A stretch of 64,000 nt of DNA, taken from positions 1,425,836 to 1,489,835 of the forward strand of contig NZ_CP065856.1 in assembly GCF_016065055.1 (NCBI RefSeq), written 5' to 3'. Below, in pieces: positions 34,023 through 43,411 of this stretch. The notes under the pieces are model-generated. The model made no database searches and had not been told where the DNA came from. It was given only the letters and a program-made list of their open reading frames with translations. Source of the stretch: Halosimplex litoreum (lineage in GTDB: Archaea > Halobacteriota > Halobacteria > Halobacteriales > Haloarculaceae). How positions within the stretch are numbered: the stretch's first letter is position 1; each line of letters begins with the position of its first letter. The position numbers and the translations under genes were made by a program.

Positions 34023-34325
34023 TTACAGCGAGGTCTCCGCGGTCAGCAGGATGCCCCAGGAGACGAACCACAGCGAGAAGGTGATGAAGGCGATGTAGAG
34101 GTACTCCTTCACGCCGAAGTCGTCGACGTCGATGCCGATCGCCATGTAGACGGGGAGCTGGACGAGCACCGCCGCACCGAGCAGGTACAGGCCCAGCCGG
34201 TCGTTCGGGCCGGCGGCCAGCGCCTGGGCGGCCACGCCGGCGCCGATCCCCAGCACGGAGGCGAGCGTCGTCACCGTCAGCCCCCGCAGGTGGTCGTCCC
34301 ACCCATCGGCGGTTTCGGTAGCCAT
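34023..34325 (-). CDS. Small three-segment membrane protein, EMC6-like
   Basis: 100 residues with three membrane segments (about 16-37, 44-62, 78-96) after a short acidic N-terminus. The segments VLGIGAGVAAQALAAG and FGVKEYLYIAFITFSLWFVSWG resemble the archaeal EMC6-like family, which is related to the Oxa/GET insertase partners. The family call is tentative. It is the first gene of an operon with ABCE1, which is consistent with a role around translation or membrane insertion, although that is inference. Confidence 0.7.
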   Translation of the reverse strand: MATETADGWDDHLRGLTVTTLASVLGIGAGVAAQALAAGPNDRLGLYLLGAAVLVQLPVYMAIGIDVDDFGVKEYLYIAFITFSLWFVSWGILLTAETSL

Positions 34326-34541
34326 ACGTTCGTCTCGGCCACGCGGCCCCAAAAGCCGTTCGTTCCGTCCCCCCGGTGGCCGACCCGAAGTGGCCGCGCG
34401 CGCCGAGACCACGCGGCGACCGATCCACGGTCGCACCGCGAGCACGACCCTGCCGTATTCGACCGCGTTCCGGCGATACTGTGGCGTCTTGGCTGTCGCC
34501 AGTGTCAATCTTTATTGTAGACGCGCCCTACCCACCTACCG

Positions 34542-34814
34542 ATGCCCGAGACAGACGGGGACGACCTCAGCGACTTGCCGCCGAGCGCGAAACTCGTCTT
34601 CAAGGTACTGGAGTACGACGGTCCGCTCACGCAGAAGGGGATCGTCGAGGAGTCGATGCTTTCGGCGCGAACCGTCCGCTACGCCCTCGAGCGCCTCGAA
34701 GGCGTCGGCGTCGTCGAGGAAGACGTCTACTTCGCCGACGCCCGCCAGAACCTCTACGAGATCGATCTGACCGACTGCGACGGCGACTGCGAGACCGCCG
34801 CCTCCGCCGACTGA
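34542..34814 (+). CDS. Winged-helix transcription regulator
   Basis: 90 residues. A single MarR/TrmB-like winged helix is present: PPSAKLVFKVLEYDGPLTQKG, recognition helix SARTVRYALERLEGVGVV, and the wing EEDVYFADARQNLYEI. The C-terminus ends DCDGDCETAASAD with two Cys. It is divergent from the EMC6-like/ABCE1 operon. A TATA-like tttattg about 27-33 nt before the ATG implies a leaderless transcript. Confidence 0.85.
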   Translation: MPETDGDDLSDLPPSAKLVFKVLEYDGPLTQKGIVEESMLSARTVRYALERLEGVGVVEEDVYFADARQNLYEIDLTDCDGDCETAASAD

Positions 34815-34855
34815 GTCCGTTTTCGCGTCTCCGACGCGCTCTCGTGCCGTTCTCG

Positions 34856-36166
34856 CTACCCCGCTTTGCGCGGGTCGACCCGCGACAGCGCGCGCCGGAC
34901 GTGACCGGTCGCGACCACCGCGACGAATCCCACGAGACCACCGACGGCGCCGAACGTCACGGGGTACACCAGCCCCGTCCGCTGGACCGCGTCGAGCAAC
35001 GACACCGCGAGCACCAGGTCCGGCGCGGCGGGCGGCGTCCACGCCGACAGGAGCGCCGTCGCCGCCGCCAGCGGGAGGTAGCCGACCGCGACCGCCCCAC
35101 CGCGGAGCGCCGCAGTCGTGCCGTCCGCCTCACCGGTCGAGTAGACCAGCGCCGCGCCTGCGAGGAGGAGGACCGCCGGGACGACCGGTACGATCCCCGC
35201 CAGATCGAACACCCTGACGGCGTCGACGCCGTCGGTGACCGCCCGCCGGTACCGCACCGCCATCGACCCGCCGTGGACTCGGTGGAACTGCCAGGTCGCG
35301 AGCGTGTGCAGCCCGGGGTCGACCGCTCCGGGTGCGATCCCCGTGTACTCGCCGTCGGCGGCGGCGCCGACCGCCTGGACCGGACCGGGGCCCTCGGTCG
35401 CGAGACGGCGCTCGGTCGCTCGTCGAACCGCCGCCCACCCGACCGCGAACGCTGCCACACCGGCGACCGCGCCGCGAGCGACCAGCGACCGAGGCCACTC
35501 CCCGCCACGCCACGCGAACGCGAGATACCCGCCGAGCGCGCCGAAGGCGACCGGGACGACGAGACCGGTCAGGGCGACGGCCGGTCCGAGTGGAACCTCG
35601 ACGGTGCCGAGCGGATGGGTCGTCGCACCGAGTCCCGATATCACGATCCGGACGGTCTCGGGCGCCGCCCACGCCGACAGCCGGGCGGACCCCACCGCCA
35701 GCGGGGCGTACCCGGCCGCGACGAGTCCGCCGCGGCTGGCCGCCACCCACGGGTCGTCCGCCCGCGTTCGAGCGACCAGCAGGAATCCCGCGGCGGCCAG
35801 CACCAGCGCGGGCACGATCACGAGCGGGCGAGACGGCGGGGCGACGTTCCCACCGGCCCCGAACCACGGGTCGAGCCGGACGCCGTGGAGCTGGTGGTAC
35901 TGCCAGGCCGCGAACCGCCAGGCGCTCGGGAGCGCGCCGTCGGGGCCGACGGTTATCTCCTGGCCCGCATCGACCCCGTAGCCGAACCGCGAGAGGACCG
36001 GCCGCGTCGGGTCACGGATCCGGTGGCGTTCCGACAGGAACGTCGCCGCGTACCCGACGAGAAAGGCGCAAAAGCCCACGAGACTCCCGAACACCACGGT
36101 TTCCCGTCCGGGCGCTGCCGCGGTGAGTCTCGCCCGCAGTCGCGCTTCGCGGTCGGCCAGTGACAC
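34856..36166 (-). CDS. Internally duplicated membrane protein
   Basis: 436 residues with about ten membrane segments in two similar halves. The first half has WRFAAWQYHQLHGVRL after a membrane segment; the second has HTLATWQFHRVHGGSM at the matching place. LSAWAAPE and LSAWTPPA, and VPVAFGALGG and YPVTFGAVGG, are further matching pairs. The WQ(F/Y)H(Q/R)xHG loop is therefore duplicated and probably functional. No family known to me. A sensor or transport role cannot be told. Confidence 0.78.
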   Translation of the reverse strand: MSLADREARLRARLTAAAPGRETVVFGSLVGFCAFLVGYAATFLSERHRIRDPTRPVLSRFGYGVDAGQEITVGPDGALPSAWRFAAWQYHQLHGVRLDPWFGAGGNVAPPSRPLVIVPALVLAAAGFLLVARTRADDPWVAASRGGLVAAGYAPLAVGSARLSAWAAPETVRIVISGLGATTHPLGTVEVPLGPAVALTGLVVPVAFGALGGYLAFAWRGGEWPRSLVARGAVAGVAAFAVGWAAVRRATERRLATEGPGPVQAVGAAADGEYTGIAPGAVDPGLHTLATWQFHRVHGGSMAVRYRRAVTDGVDAVRVFDLAGIVPVVPAVLLLAGAALVYSTGEADGTTAALRGGAVAVGYLPLAAATALLSAWTPPAAPDLVLAVSLLDAVQRTGLVYPVTFGAVGGLVGFVAVVATGHVRRALSRVDPRKAG

Positions 36167-36280
36167 AGCGAACGCTCGCCCAGCCGACCGGTAAGTCTTG
36201 TGTCACCATCGACCCCCGGACGATCCCGCTCGCGGGACTCCCGTCGCCATCCATTTCTCCCGACGGGTCCAAGGGCGGCT

Positions 36281-36586
36281 ATGACCGACCCGCCGGGCAA
36301 CCCCGCGGCGCGCGAGCGGGGCTACTGTCCGTGCTGTGGCTACCGGACGCTCCCGCCCGGACGGCCGGGTTCCTACGAGCGGTGCCCGGTCTGTGACTGG
36401 CTCGACGACCCCATCCAGTTCGCCGACCCCGAGTTCGTCAGCGACACCAACCACGTCAGCCTCGCCGAGGCCCGCGAAAACGTCCGGGAGTACGGCGCCT
36501 GCGTCGCGGACGCCGCGCCGAGCACGCGCGAACCCGAATCCGACGAACCCCGAGACCCCAACTGGCCCTACGAGCGCGAGGGGTGA
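36281..36586 (+). CDS. CPCC cysteine-rich protein
   Basis: 101 residues. YCPCCGYRTLPPGRPGSYE then RCPVCDWLDDPIQFADPEF is the CPCC domain, four Cys forming a zinc ribbon, followed by NHVSLAEARENVREYGAC. The family has no known function. The ATG at 36281 is chosen as the N-terminus normal for the family. It is a short gene between two unrelated membrane/secreted protein genes. Confidence 0.85.
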   Translation: MTDPPGNPAARERGYCPCCGYRTLPPGRPGSYERCPVCDWLDDPIQFADPEFVSDTNHVSLAEARENVREYGACVADAAPSTREPESDEPRDPNWPYEREG

Positions 36587-36685
36587 GCGGGGCGGGACGC
36601 GACCGGAGTGGAGCGGGACCGTGCCACGTCGACTCGTCACGGACCCGAAGGCTTATTCGCGAACGCGGCGGAGCAACGTGCCACG

Positions 36686-38167
36686 ATGGACGTCTCGCGC
36701 GGCAGCGCCCTGGCCTTGCTCGGCGTCGGCCTCTTCGTCGTGACGATGGTCGTCGGCGCCGCGACCGCCCCCTCCGGGTCCGCCGGCGGCGTCGACGCGC
36801 CGGCGACGCCCTCACCGGACGACACCGATGCGCCCTCCGATCCCGGCGCCACGCCCGCCCCCAGCGAGCCACAGACGCTCGTCGGCAACCAGGGCGGCTG
36901 GGTGACCCACGGCAGCGTCGTCGCCTTCGACGGCCGCTCGGTCGCCTGGCGCAACACCCAGGCCGACGGCTACTTCGAGGTGAGCAGGCTCGAGGACGGA
37001 CGCGTCCTCGCCGCCTTCGCCAACGAGAGCGCCGACGACTGCGGCGAGCTTTCGGCGCCCTGCGCCCGGACCGGCTACCGGGTCGTCGAGCCCGGCAGCG
37101 GGGAGATCGTCTCGGAGTACAGCTTCCCCGTCGGGAGCATCACCAACAGCGAGGTCCACGCCGCGGACGCGACCGGCGACGGCGGCATCGTCTACGTCGA
37201 CATGGACGCCGAACGGGTCGTCCTCGTCGAGAACGACACCGAGGTCTGGGAGTGGCACGCCAGCGACTTCTACGAGGCGCCGCCGGATCCGGCGAGCCGC
37301 GACTGGCTGCACATCAACGACGTCGACACCATCGGCGACGGCCGGTTCCTCGTCTCGGTGCGCAACGCCAACCAGCTGGTCGTCGTCGAGCGCGGCGAGG
37401 GCGTCGTCGAGGTCGTCAACGAGGACGACGGGACGAGCGACGCCAACTGCCTCAAGAGCGGTCGGCTCTACGACGCCGACGGTGACGGCGACGTGCGCTG
37501 TGGCGACCCGAGCGTCATCAAGGAACAGCACAACCCGCAGTGGCTCGGCGACGGGGCGGTGCTGGTGGCCGACAGCGAGAACGACCGCGTGGTCGAACTC
37601 CACCGGACCGAGAACGGCAGCTGGGAGCCCGTCTGGGCGGTCGACCGGGCCGGCGGTATCGCGCTCACCTGGCCCCGCGACGCCGACCGCCTGCCCGACG
37701 GCGACACGCTGATCGCCGACTCGCGCAACCGGCGCGTGATCGAAGTCAACCCCCAGGGCGAGATGGTCTGGAACGTCTCCGTCGGCGCCGCCGCCAAGCA
37801 CGGCCCCGGTATCGTCTACGAGGCCGACCGCCTCCCGTACGGCGAGTACGCGGGCAGCTACGACGGCGGCTCGACGGGCGCCGACGGAAACGGAACGGTC
37901 GCGGGAGGCGCGAGCGCGACGCCGACGAAAACGCCCCTGCCGCGGATGACAGCCGCGAACGGCTCCGGGGCCCTGACCGCGCCCGACGACGGGATCCCCC
38001 TGCTCTCGGAAGGGGTCGCCGGCCTCCAGGGCACGTTCGCCTGGGTCCCCATCTGGTTCGGGGAACTCCACCTCGCTGCGACGGCGCTCGGGCTCCTGTT
38101 CGTCCTCGTCGGCGGCGTCGACCACCTGCTGGCGGCCCGCGGCGTCTCCTTGCCCGGGCGAGAGTAG
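36686..38167 (+). CDS. Arylsulfotransferase (ASST)-like secreted protein
   Basis: 493 residues. The N-terminal membrane segment or signal (about 6-28) is followed by a Pro/Thr/Asp linker. A beta-propeller domain runs from about 65 to 395. Repeats include WHINDVDTIGDGRFLVS-type blades, LWPRDADRLPDGDTLIADSRNRRVIEV and an HNPQWLGDGAVLVADSENDRVVE blade, as in ASST proteins. A membrane segment near the C-terminus (about 455-480) anchors it. The blade His and the presence of a sulfate-transfer function are not confirmed; many haloarchaeal members lack known substrates. The protein is probably on the outer face. Confidence 0.78.
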   Translation: MDVSRGSALALLGVGLFVVTMVVGAATAPSGSAGGVDAPATPSPDDTDAPSDPGATPAPSEPQTLVGNQGGWVTHGSVVAFDGRSVAWRNTQADGYFEVSRLEDGRVLAAFANESADDCGELSAPCARTGYRVVEPGSGEIVSEYSFPVGSITNSEVHAADATGDGGIVYVDMDAERVVLVENDTEVWEWHASDFYEAPPDPASRDWLHINDVDTIGDGRFLVSVRNANQLVVVERGEGVVEVVNEDDGTSDANCLKSGRLYDADGDGDVRCGDPSVIKEQHNPQWLGDGAVLVADSENDRVVELHRTENGSWEPVWAVDRAGGIALTWPRDADRLPDGDTLIADSRNRRVIEVNPQGEMVWNVSVGAAAKHGPGIVYEADRLPYGEYAGSYDGGSTGADGNGTVAGGASATPTKTPLPRMTAANGSGALTAPDDGIPLLSEGVAGLQGTFAWVPIWFGELHLAATALGLLFVLVGGVDHLLAARGVSLPGRE

Positions 38168-38216
38168 GCGAGTCGCCCCACCGTCCGCCCGCGGGGTCAC
38201 TCCCTCTTCGTCGACG

Positions 38217-39356
38217 CTACTCCCCGACCGTCATCGACAGCTCGTCGAACGACATGAAGGCGGTCTCGTAGCCCTCGTGGCGGGCGATCTGCGGGACGGC
38301 GTCGACCGACAGCGTCAGGTCGTCACCCGACTGGACGTCGGCGACGGCGCCGTAGTGATAGCCCAGGTCGGGGTCGACGGTGGGGGCGAGCGAGCCGTCG
38401 TACAGCGTCGTCCCGTCGCGGACGACCGTCGCCGACAGCGACGCCTGCGGGATCGGATTGCCGTTGTACGGCGTCCGCATCGAGACGCCGAGATACGAGC
38501 GGTCGCCGCTCGGGCCGGAGTCGGTCGCCGTCACGGTGCCGTCACCGCTCGCGTCGGTCGCCGTCGCTTCACTCTCCTCGGCGGCGACGCCGGCCGGCGG
38601 CGAGTCGAGGCGCGAGACGACGAACCGGGCGTCGCCGCTGGTCCCCTCGCCGACGAGGGTTCCCGGGAGGTCCCCGGGCGCGGGCGTCGACGAGACCGGC
38701 ATCATCTCCATCTCCATGGGGTCGAGGGCGTCGCGCTCGCCCTGTCGGTCGGGTAGCGTCTCGTAGGATATCTCCTCCAGCGCCGACTGGGAGAACTCCA
38801 GGGAGAACGAAGCGCTGCCCAGCTCGCCGAAGCGGCCGTCGAACGCGCCCGCGCGACGGGTCGGAAGCGGTGGGACCGTCACTTCGACGTCGTAGGTGCC
38901 GTCGCCGTCGAGCGCGAGATTGTCGCCCGCGTGGACGCCCATGTTCTGGGAGATCATCGGCCAGAGCGACTTGCCGCTGGTGAGCGTCTCGCCGTCGCGA
39001 GTGATCGTCGTCGTGACCGACCCGTGCGGGAGGACGGTCCCCGTCTCGGGGTCCCAGACGGTCGTCATGAGGTGCAGCGAGTCCGACCCCTCGATTTCGA
39101 CCATGTTCGGGCTGTCACCGCTGACGAGCCAGAACCGATGGGGGTAGCTGTAGGTGAGCGCGACTTGGAAGTCCCCGGCCGAGGCCATCCCGACCATCGA
39201 CATCCCCTCGACGTGGCTGGGGACGTAGACTGCGTCGGGACGGTCGGAGACGAGCGGCGGCGACCGCGCCGACCGCGTCTGAAAGAGCGACCGACACCCG
39301 GCCAGCCCGACCGACGCCGCGGCCGCGCCCGCGGCGAGGAAGCGTCGTCTGTGCAT
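38217..39356 (-). CDS. Tat lipoprotein, possible P19-like iron-binding protein
   Basis: 379 residues. MHRRRFLAAGAAAASVGLAGC is a twin-arginine signal with a lipobox Cys, so it is lipid-anchored outside the cell. VPSHVEGMSMVGMASAGDFQVALTYSYPHRFWLV and later PMISQNMGVHAGDNL recall the P19/Tp34 type of iron or copper-binding proteins. Several Met and His in the first block could be ligands. The second half (about 250-379) is another domain without assignment. It lies directly downstream of a DyP-like gene on the same strand, so a joint role in iron uptake is likely. Confidence 0.7.
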   Translation of the reverse strand: MHRRRFLAAGAAAASVGLAGCRSLFQTRSARSPPLVSDRPDAVYVPSHVEGMSMVGMASAGDFQVALTYSYPHRFWLVSGDSPNMVEIEGSDSLHLMTTVWDPETGTVLPHGSVTTTITRDGETLTSGKSLWPMISQNMGVHAGDNLALDGDGTYDVEVTVPPLPTRRAGAFDGRFGELGSASFSLEFSQSALEEISYETLPDRQGERDALDPMEMEMMPVSSTPAPGDLPGTLVGEGTSGDARFVVSRLDSPPAGVAAEESEATATDASGDGTVTATDSGPSGDRSYLGVSMRTPYNGNPIPQASLSATVVRDGTTLYDGSLAPTVDPDLGYHYGAVADVQSGDDLTLSVDAVPQIARHEGYETAFMSFDELSMTVGE

Positions 39357-39498
39357 ACCCGGCCCTAACCGCTGTACCCAAAAGCGGCTTCTGGTTGGGT
39401 TCTCGAAAGCTGCCGGTGGTAGCTCGGGAGTCGTCGGTCGAGTTCGGTGGCCGACGACGCCTGCGCCGTCGGGCGCTCGCCGCGAGTCCTCGGACCAG

Positions 39499-40809
39499 TC
39501 ACTCACCGGGGTTCGGCGTCGGGAGTGCCCGCGACTCGCGAGGGGGGAGGAGGTAGTTGCCCCGGCGGCGGACGTTGATGTACTGGAGGATGCCGTTGTT
39601 GGCGCGCTGGCCGACGGCGCCCTCGGCGGCGGCGTCGGTGCCGTTCATCGCCTCGCGGGTCTTCACGAAGTCGGCGATCGACTCCTGGAGCGCGAGGAAG
39701 TGCAGGCCGGCGCGGTCGCCGTCCGTCGAGTCGAAGTCGCGGCGGAGCATCACCGGCCGACCGTCATCGCGAGCACGGGCGTTCTTCTGGGCGTGGCCGA
39801 CGACGCCGTCGCGAGCGTCCTGCTCGACGGTCTCGGCGCAGCCGCCGACGCCGTTGGAGTTGCCCAGGTTCTCGCCGGTCCCCTCTATCACGTCGTCGTC
39901 GGCGTGAGCCGGGCAGAACATCGACGCCTCGCGGTGCTCGCGGCTGTCCTGTTCGTACCACTGGGTGAGATTCAGGTCCATCGAGGAGACGTGCTGGGTG
40001 GTGCCGCCGGCGAACGGTCCCTCGGCGATGGTGACGTAGTCCTCGGTGGCCTGGTTCTTCTCGAAGCCGGACTCGAAGCCCATGTACAGCGGCGCGTCGT
40101 CGGGCACGGGCTCGGAGTCGGGGATCCCCGCCACGTCCTGGTTGTCGGCGGGGAGTCCCTCGCCGATGAAGCCGGTCCGGCGTGCGCGGCCGCCCTCGGC
40201 GAGGCTGGCCCGTTCGAAGACGCCGTCGAAGGTGGCCTCGACCTCGCGACCGTTCACCTCCTCGCGTTCGCCGAGCAGGCCTTCCTCGGCGGCCAGCAGG
40301 ACCGACCCGTAGTCGCTCGCGAGGTGGACGACCGCGTCGGGCTCGTCCGGAACGGGGTCCTCGAACGGAGCGAGCGCCTCCGGTGTCGGGAGATCGACGC
40401 TCTCTGGCAGAGTCCCCTCGAACCGGTCGAAGTAGGCGGGGGCGTAACCGACGGTAAAGAGGAGGCCGATATCGCCGTCGTCGGTGCTGGGTGGGTAGGC
40501 GCGTTCGAGCGACCGGAGGGCGGTCTCGGCGGTCTCGCGGTCGGTGTCGGTGGGCGTCCCGTCGCCGGCGTAGTCGAGATAGAGGAGCAAGTGGTGGCGC
40601 GGCGGGACGTGGTTGCCGTGGTCGTCGGTGCGGAGGGCGTCGTTCCAGGCGTGCTGGCGGCGGGACAGCCCCGAGAGGTCGTCGGGCCCCTGCGGGAGGT
40701 CGGGGTTCTCCCGACCCAGGCAGGCCGACAGCGCCGCGGACCCGCCGATTGCGACGGCGGCCTTGACGAACTCCCGACGCGAGACCCCGCGCTGGCGACT
40801 GGGTGGCAT
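39499..40809 (-). CDS. DyP-like (EfeB-related) Tat-exported protein
   Basis: 436 residues. SRREFVKAAVAIGGSAALSAC is a twin-arginine signal with a Cys. The mature part is DyP-like: a first ferredoxin-like half (HLLLYLDYAGDGTPTDTD) and a second with GFIGEGLPADNQD, LYMGFESGFEKNQA and FFALQESIADFVKTRE-like helix. The catalytic GxxDG Asp is not obvious, so peroxidase activity is uncertain. In EFE systems a DyP protein (EfeB) works with a periplasmic iron protein. Here the P19-like lipoprotein gene follows it. Confidence 0.75.
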   Translation of the reverse strand: MPPSRQRGVSRREFVKAAVAIGGSAALSACLGRENPDLPQGPDDLSGLSRRQHAWNDALRTDDHGNHVPPRHHLLLYLDYAGDGTPTDTDRETAETALRSLERAYPPSTDDGDIGLLFTVGYAPAYFDRFEGTLPESVDLPTPEALAPFEDPVPDEPDAVVHLASDYGSVLLAAEEGLLGEREEVNGREVEATFDGVFERASLAEGGRARRTGFIGEGLPADNQDVAGIPDSEPVPDDAPLYMGFESGFEKNQATEDYVTIAEGPFAGGTTQHVSSMDLNLTQWYEQDSREHREASMFCPAHADDDVIEGTGENLGNSNGVGGCAETVEQDARDGVVGHAQKNARARDDGRPVMLRRDFDSTDGDRAGLHFLALQESIADFVKTREAMNGTDAAAEGAVGQRANNGILQYINVRRRGNYLLPPRESRALPTPNPGE

Positions 40810-40913
40810 CGACGGGTCTAGCGGCTGGTCCGACAAGGGGGTTCTGGTCGGCCACTCGAAAGCGGTCGGGACAGACGAGCGCGGGTCCGATCCCCGGCCG
40901 AGTGCCTCGCCGC

Positions 40914-41426
40914 CTACTCGGCGAGCAGGCGGTCGACCAGACGGGTGAACCGGTCGACCAGTCGCTCGGGCAGCGACGGCTCGACGGTTCGAAGCAGGCG
41001 GGCGGTCTCCTCGGGCGCTTCGAGGGCGAGCGTCACGCGACCGCGCTCGTCGCGGCGCTTGGCGACGAGGTCGAGTTCGACGAGCCGGTCGAGGTGCCAC
41101 TCCAGGGTGCTTCGGGCGACGCCGACGCTCTCGGCGGTCTCGGCGGCGGGCGTCGGCCCGTTCCGGAGGAGGAAGACGACGATGTCGGCGGCGGTCTCGC
41201 GGTGGAGGACCGCGAGCGCGCGCCGCTCGAAGGCGTCGCAGTCGGGTGGGTAGTAGTGGGTGCGGCCGTAGAGGTCGTCGCTGACGACGCGGTCGTCGAG
41301 CTTCCGCAGGTGGTACTGGACCTGCCCCGGGGCCAGGTCGAGCTGACGGACGAGTTCGCTGAAGTAGACGCCCGGGTTGTCGGCGACGTGCGCGGCGACG
41401 CGGGCGCGGGTGTCGGTGTCGGTCAT
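40914..41426 (-). CDS. Two-domain winged-helix regulator
   Basis: 170 residues. Two winged-helix units: residues about 5-60 (GVYFSELVRQLDLAPGQVQYHLRKLDDRV) and about 85-145 (TPAAETAESVGVARSTLEWHLDRLVELDLV). The GRTHYYPPDCDAFERRAL linker joins them. This is the arrangement of many haloarchaeal transcription regulators. It is in tandem with the small membrane protein upstream (41446-41784), possibly as an operon. Confidence 0.85.
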   Translation of the reverse strand: MTDTDTRARVAAHVADNPGVYFSELVRQLDLAPGQVQYHLRKLDDRVVSDDLYGRTHYYPPDCDAFERRALAVLHRETAADIVVFLLRNGPTPAAETAESVGVARSTLEWHLDRLVELDLVAKRRDERGRVTLALEAPEETARLLRTVEPSLPERLVDRFTRLVDRLLAE

Positions 41427-41445
41427 TGTCGGGTAGCCGTCGTCG

Positions 41446-41784
41446 TCATAGCGGTTTCTCGGGCGCGCTCGGAGCGGCCGACCGGGCGTAGTAGATAGCC
41501 CCGAGCAGGAAGGTCGCGAGCATCGCGTCGAGGGCGTGCTCGGCGAAGTGGTGGGCGCCGGCGTCGAGCGGGCCGAACATCGCCAGCCCGGAGACGACGG
41601 TCCGGGCGAGCAACGCGCCGAGCGCGAGGACGACCAGCAGGTACGAGCGCGAGCCGCGCTGGCCGAGCGCCGCGACCGCCAGCGCGAGCAGGAGTCCGGA
41701 GCCGACGCCCGCGAACAGGTGGACCCCGAGCAGACCGGGGTCCGGCGACGGCGCGGCGTGGGCGACCGGACACAGCGGTGTCAC
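41446..41784 (-). CDS. Small membrane protein with a histidine-rich loop
   Basis: 112 residues from a GTG at 41784 (another GTG at 41790). Three to four membrane segments lie after a short start. The loop FGPLDAGAHHFAEHALDAML has three His that could bind metal or heme. No family recognised. The gene ends 20 nt before the winged-helix gene, so the two are probably one unit and the regulator may respond to what this protein handles. That is inference. Confidence 0.6.
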   Translation of the reverse strand: MTPLCPVAHAAPSPDPGLLGVHLFAGVGSGLLLALAVAALGQRGSRSYLLVVLALGALLARTVVSGLAMFGPLDAGAHHFAEHALDAMLATFLLGAIYYARSAAPSAPEKPL

Positions 41785-41862
41785 ACGCACAGTAGTCGCC
41801 CCGCGCACCTAAGTCGGTCGCTTCGGGGTCGCGCGCGGCCCGGGGACCCAGCGCTCGGCGGA

Positions 41863-43308
41863 TCAGGCCGCGAGCGGTCGCGAGACGATCCACAGCGACA
41901 GCACGGTGTACCCGACCATGACGAGGACGAACGGGGCGTGCCCGCGGCGGGCCGCCCCGCCCTCGCCGTACCGCCGGGTCGCGACCCGATGAGCCGCCAC
42001 GACGGCGACGAGGTGACCGGCGACGACCAGCGCCACCTGCGACAGCCAGAACAGTTCGACCGAGAGGGCGGCGAGGGGTCGGATCGGGTCGCCAGCGACC
42101 CCGAGCGCGAGGTCGCGGGCGACGGCGACGGTCGCGCCGAGGTTCGTCGCCACGAACGGGTAGTTGTGCGCGACCTCGTAGGCGGCCGCGATCGGGAGGA
42201 CGGTCGCACCGAACGCCGTCGCGGCCGCCCGACGGTCGACGCCGGCCACGGACCCACCGGCGCCGAGCCGTTCGGCCACGGCGGCCGCGAGCGCGAACGA
42301 CACCAGAAAGACGAGCAGTCCCGACACGTAGAGCGCGACGCTCGCGACGCCGACGCCGAGCGTCTCGCGAGCGAAGTCGAGGAGCGAGCGGTAGGTCCCG
42401 GTAGCGGTGAACCCGTCGAAACTGACGGTGTAGACCGCGGCGACGACGAACGCGACCAGCGAGCGACCGCCGAGCGTCCGGGTGACGCCGCGCCACGGCG
42501 GGCGGACGGCGACGGCGAGGGACCCGTCGGCCGTCCGGCGAGCCGACAGCGGCGCGACCCGTCCCAGCAGGTCGAACAGGACGGTCAGGGCGTCGGCGCG
42601 GGCGAACCACTCGCGACCGAACGCGACGCTCCCAGCGAGCATCGCGACCGCGTAGGCCGCAGCGACGGCGACCGTGAGCGACGGCGAGCGCGTCGCGACG
42701 GTCAGGTTCTCCAGCACGCCGACGCCGAGGACGAACCCGACGACCGCCGGCCAGGCGCCCAGGCGCTCGGGGTACGAGCCGGCGAGTGCGATCTCCCGGC
42801 CCTCCAGCGCGACGAGGCCGTCGTAGAGCGTCTCCCAGGGGGAGAGGACTCGCCACGGCGAGCCGACGAGGACGGCGAGCAGGCCGCTCCCCTTGAGCAC
42901 GAGCGGCCAGACGACGAGCGTCGCGAGGTTCTCGGCGGCGACCTGGCGACCGAGGAGGCCGTGAGCGAGCGCCCCGACGAACAGCGCGAGGAAGGCGATC
43001 CGGGCGGCCGCCGCCAGCGGACCGACCAGCGACGCAGGAACGGTCACGACCCGACGCCCCGTCGCGTCGGCGGCGCGGGCCGACGCGGTGCGGTCGGCGA
43101 CGCCGAGCCACAGCGCCGTCAGGCCGACCGTCGCGCCGGACCCGACGAACAGCAGCTCCAGCGGGACGGGCGCGGTGAACTCCCGCGCGACGAGCTCGTG
43201 GGCGCTCGCGACGCCCGCAGCGGCCGCGAGCGCGACCGTCGCGAGGACCGCCGCGAGCGCCGGCCGCACGAGGACGGGGCCGAGCCGGGCGTCGCCGCGG
43301 GGTGACAT
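41863..43308 (-). CDS. Large polytopic membrane protein
   Basis: 481 residues with about twelve hydrophobic segments and a possible cleavable start (AGVASAHELVAREFTAPVP). Charged loops carry WPLVLKGSGLLA, SPWRVLSPWETLYDG and ELFWLSQVALVVAGHLVAV. No family known to me. The many segments and the His/Trp-containing loops could suit a transporter or an electron-transfer membrane subunit, but this is a guess. The start at 43308 is set by the signal-like N-terminus. It is divergent from the FG-GAP protein (104 nt apart). Confidence 0.75.
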   Translation of the reverse strand: MSPRGDARLGPVLVRPALAAVLATVALAAAAGVASAHELVAREFTAPVPLELLFVGSGATVGLTALWLGVADRTASARAADATGRRVVTVPASLVGPLAAAARIAFLALFVGALAHGLLGRQVAAENLATLVVWPLVLKGSGLLAVLVGSPWRVLSPWETLYDGLVALEGREIALAGSYPERLGAWPAVVGFVLGVGVLENLTVATRSPSLTVAVAAAYAVAMLAGSVAFGREWFARADALTVLFDLLGRVAPLSARRTADGSLAVAVRPPWRGVTRTLGGRSLVAFVVAAVYTVSFDGFTATGTYRSLLDFARETLGVGVASVALYVSGLLVFLVSFALAAAVAERLGAGGSVAGVDRRAAATAFGATVLPIAAAYEVAHNYPFVATNLGATVAVARDLALGVAGDPIRPLAALSVELFWLSQVALVVAGHLVAVVAAHRVATRRYGEGGAARRGHAPFVLVMVGYTVLSLWIVSRPLAA

Positions 43309-43411
43309 ACAGGGCACTCGGCCGAGCGCGGGCAAATGGCCTGTGGTACGTCGCTCGAATCCCGAGCGCTCGTCGGAAGGGCTTTCACCGTCGGATCCCG
43401 AGACGCCGACG

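Noticed and set aside
41536-43305. Rightward ORF of 589 residues opposite the polytopic membrane protein
   Set aside because: Arg/Glu/Asp-rich low complexity that mirrors the GC-rich membrane protein codons; no domain.
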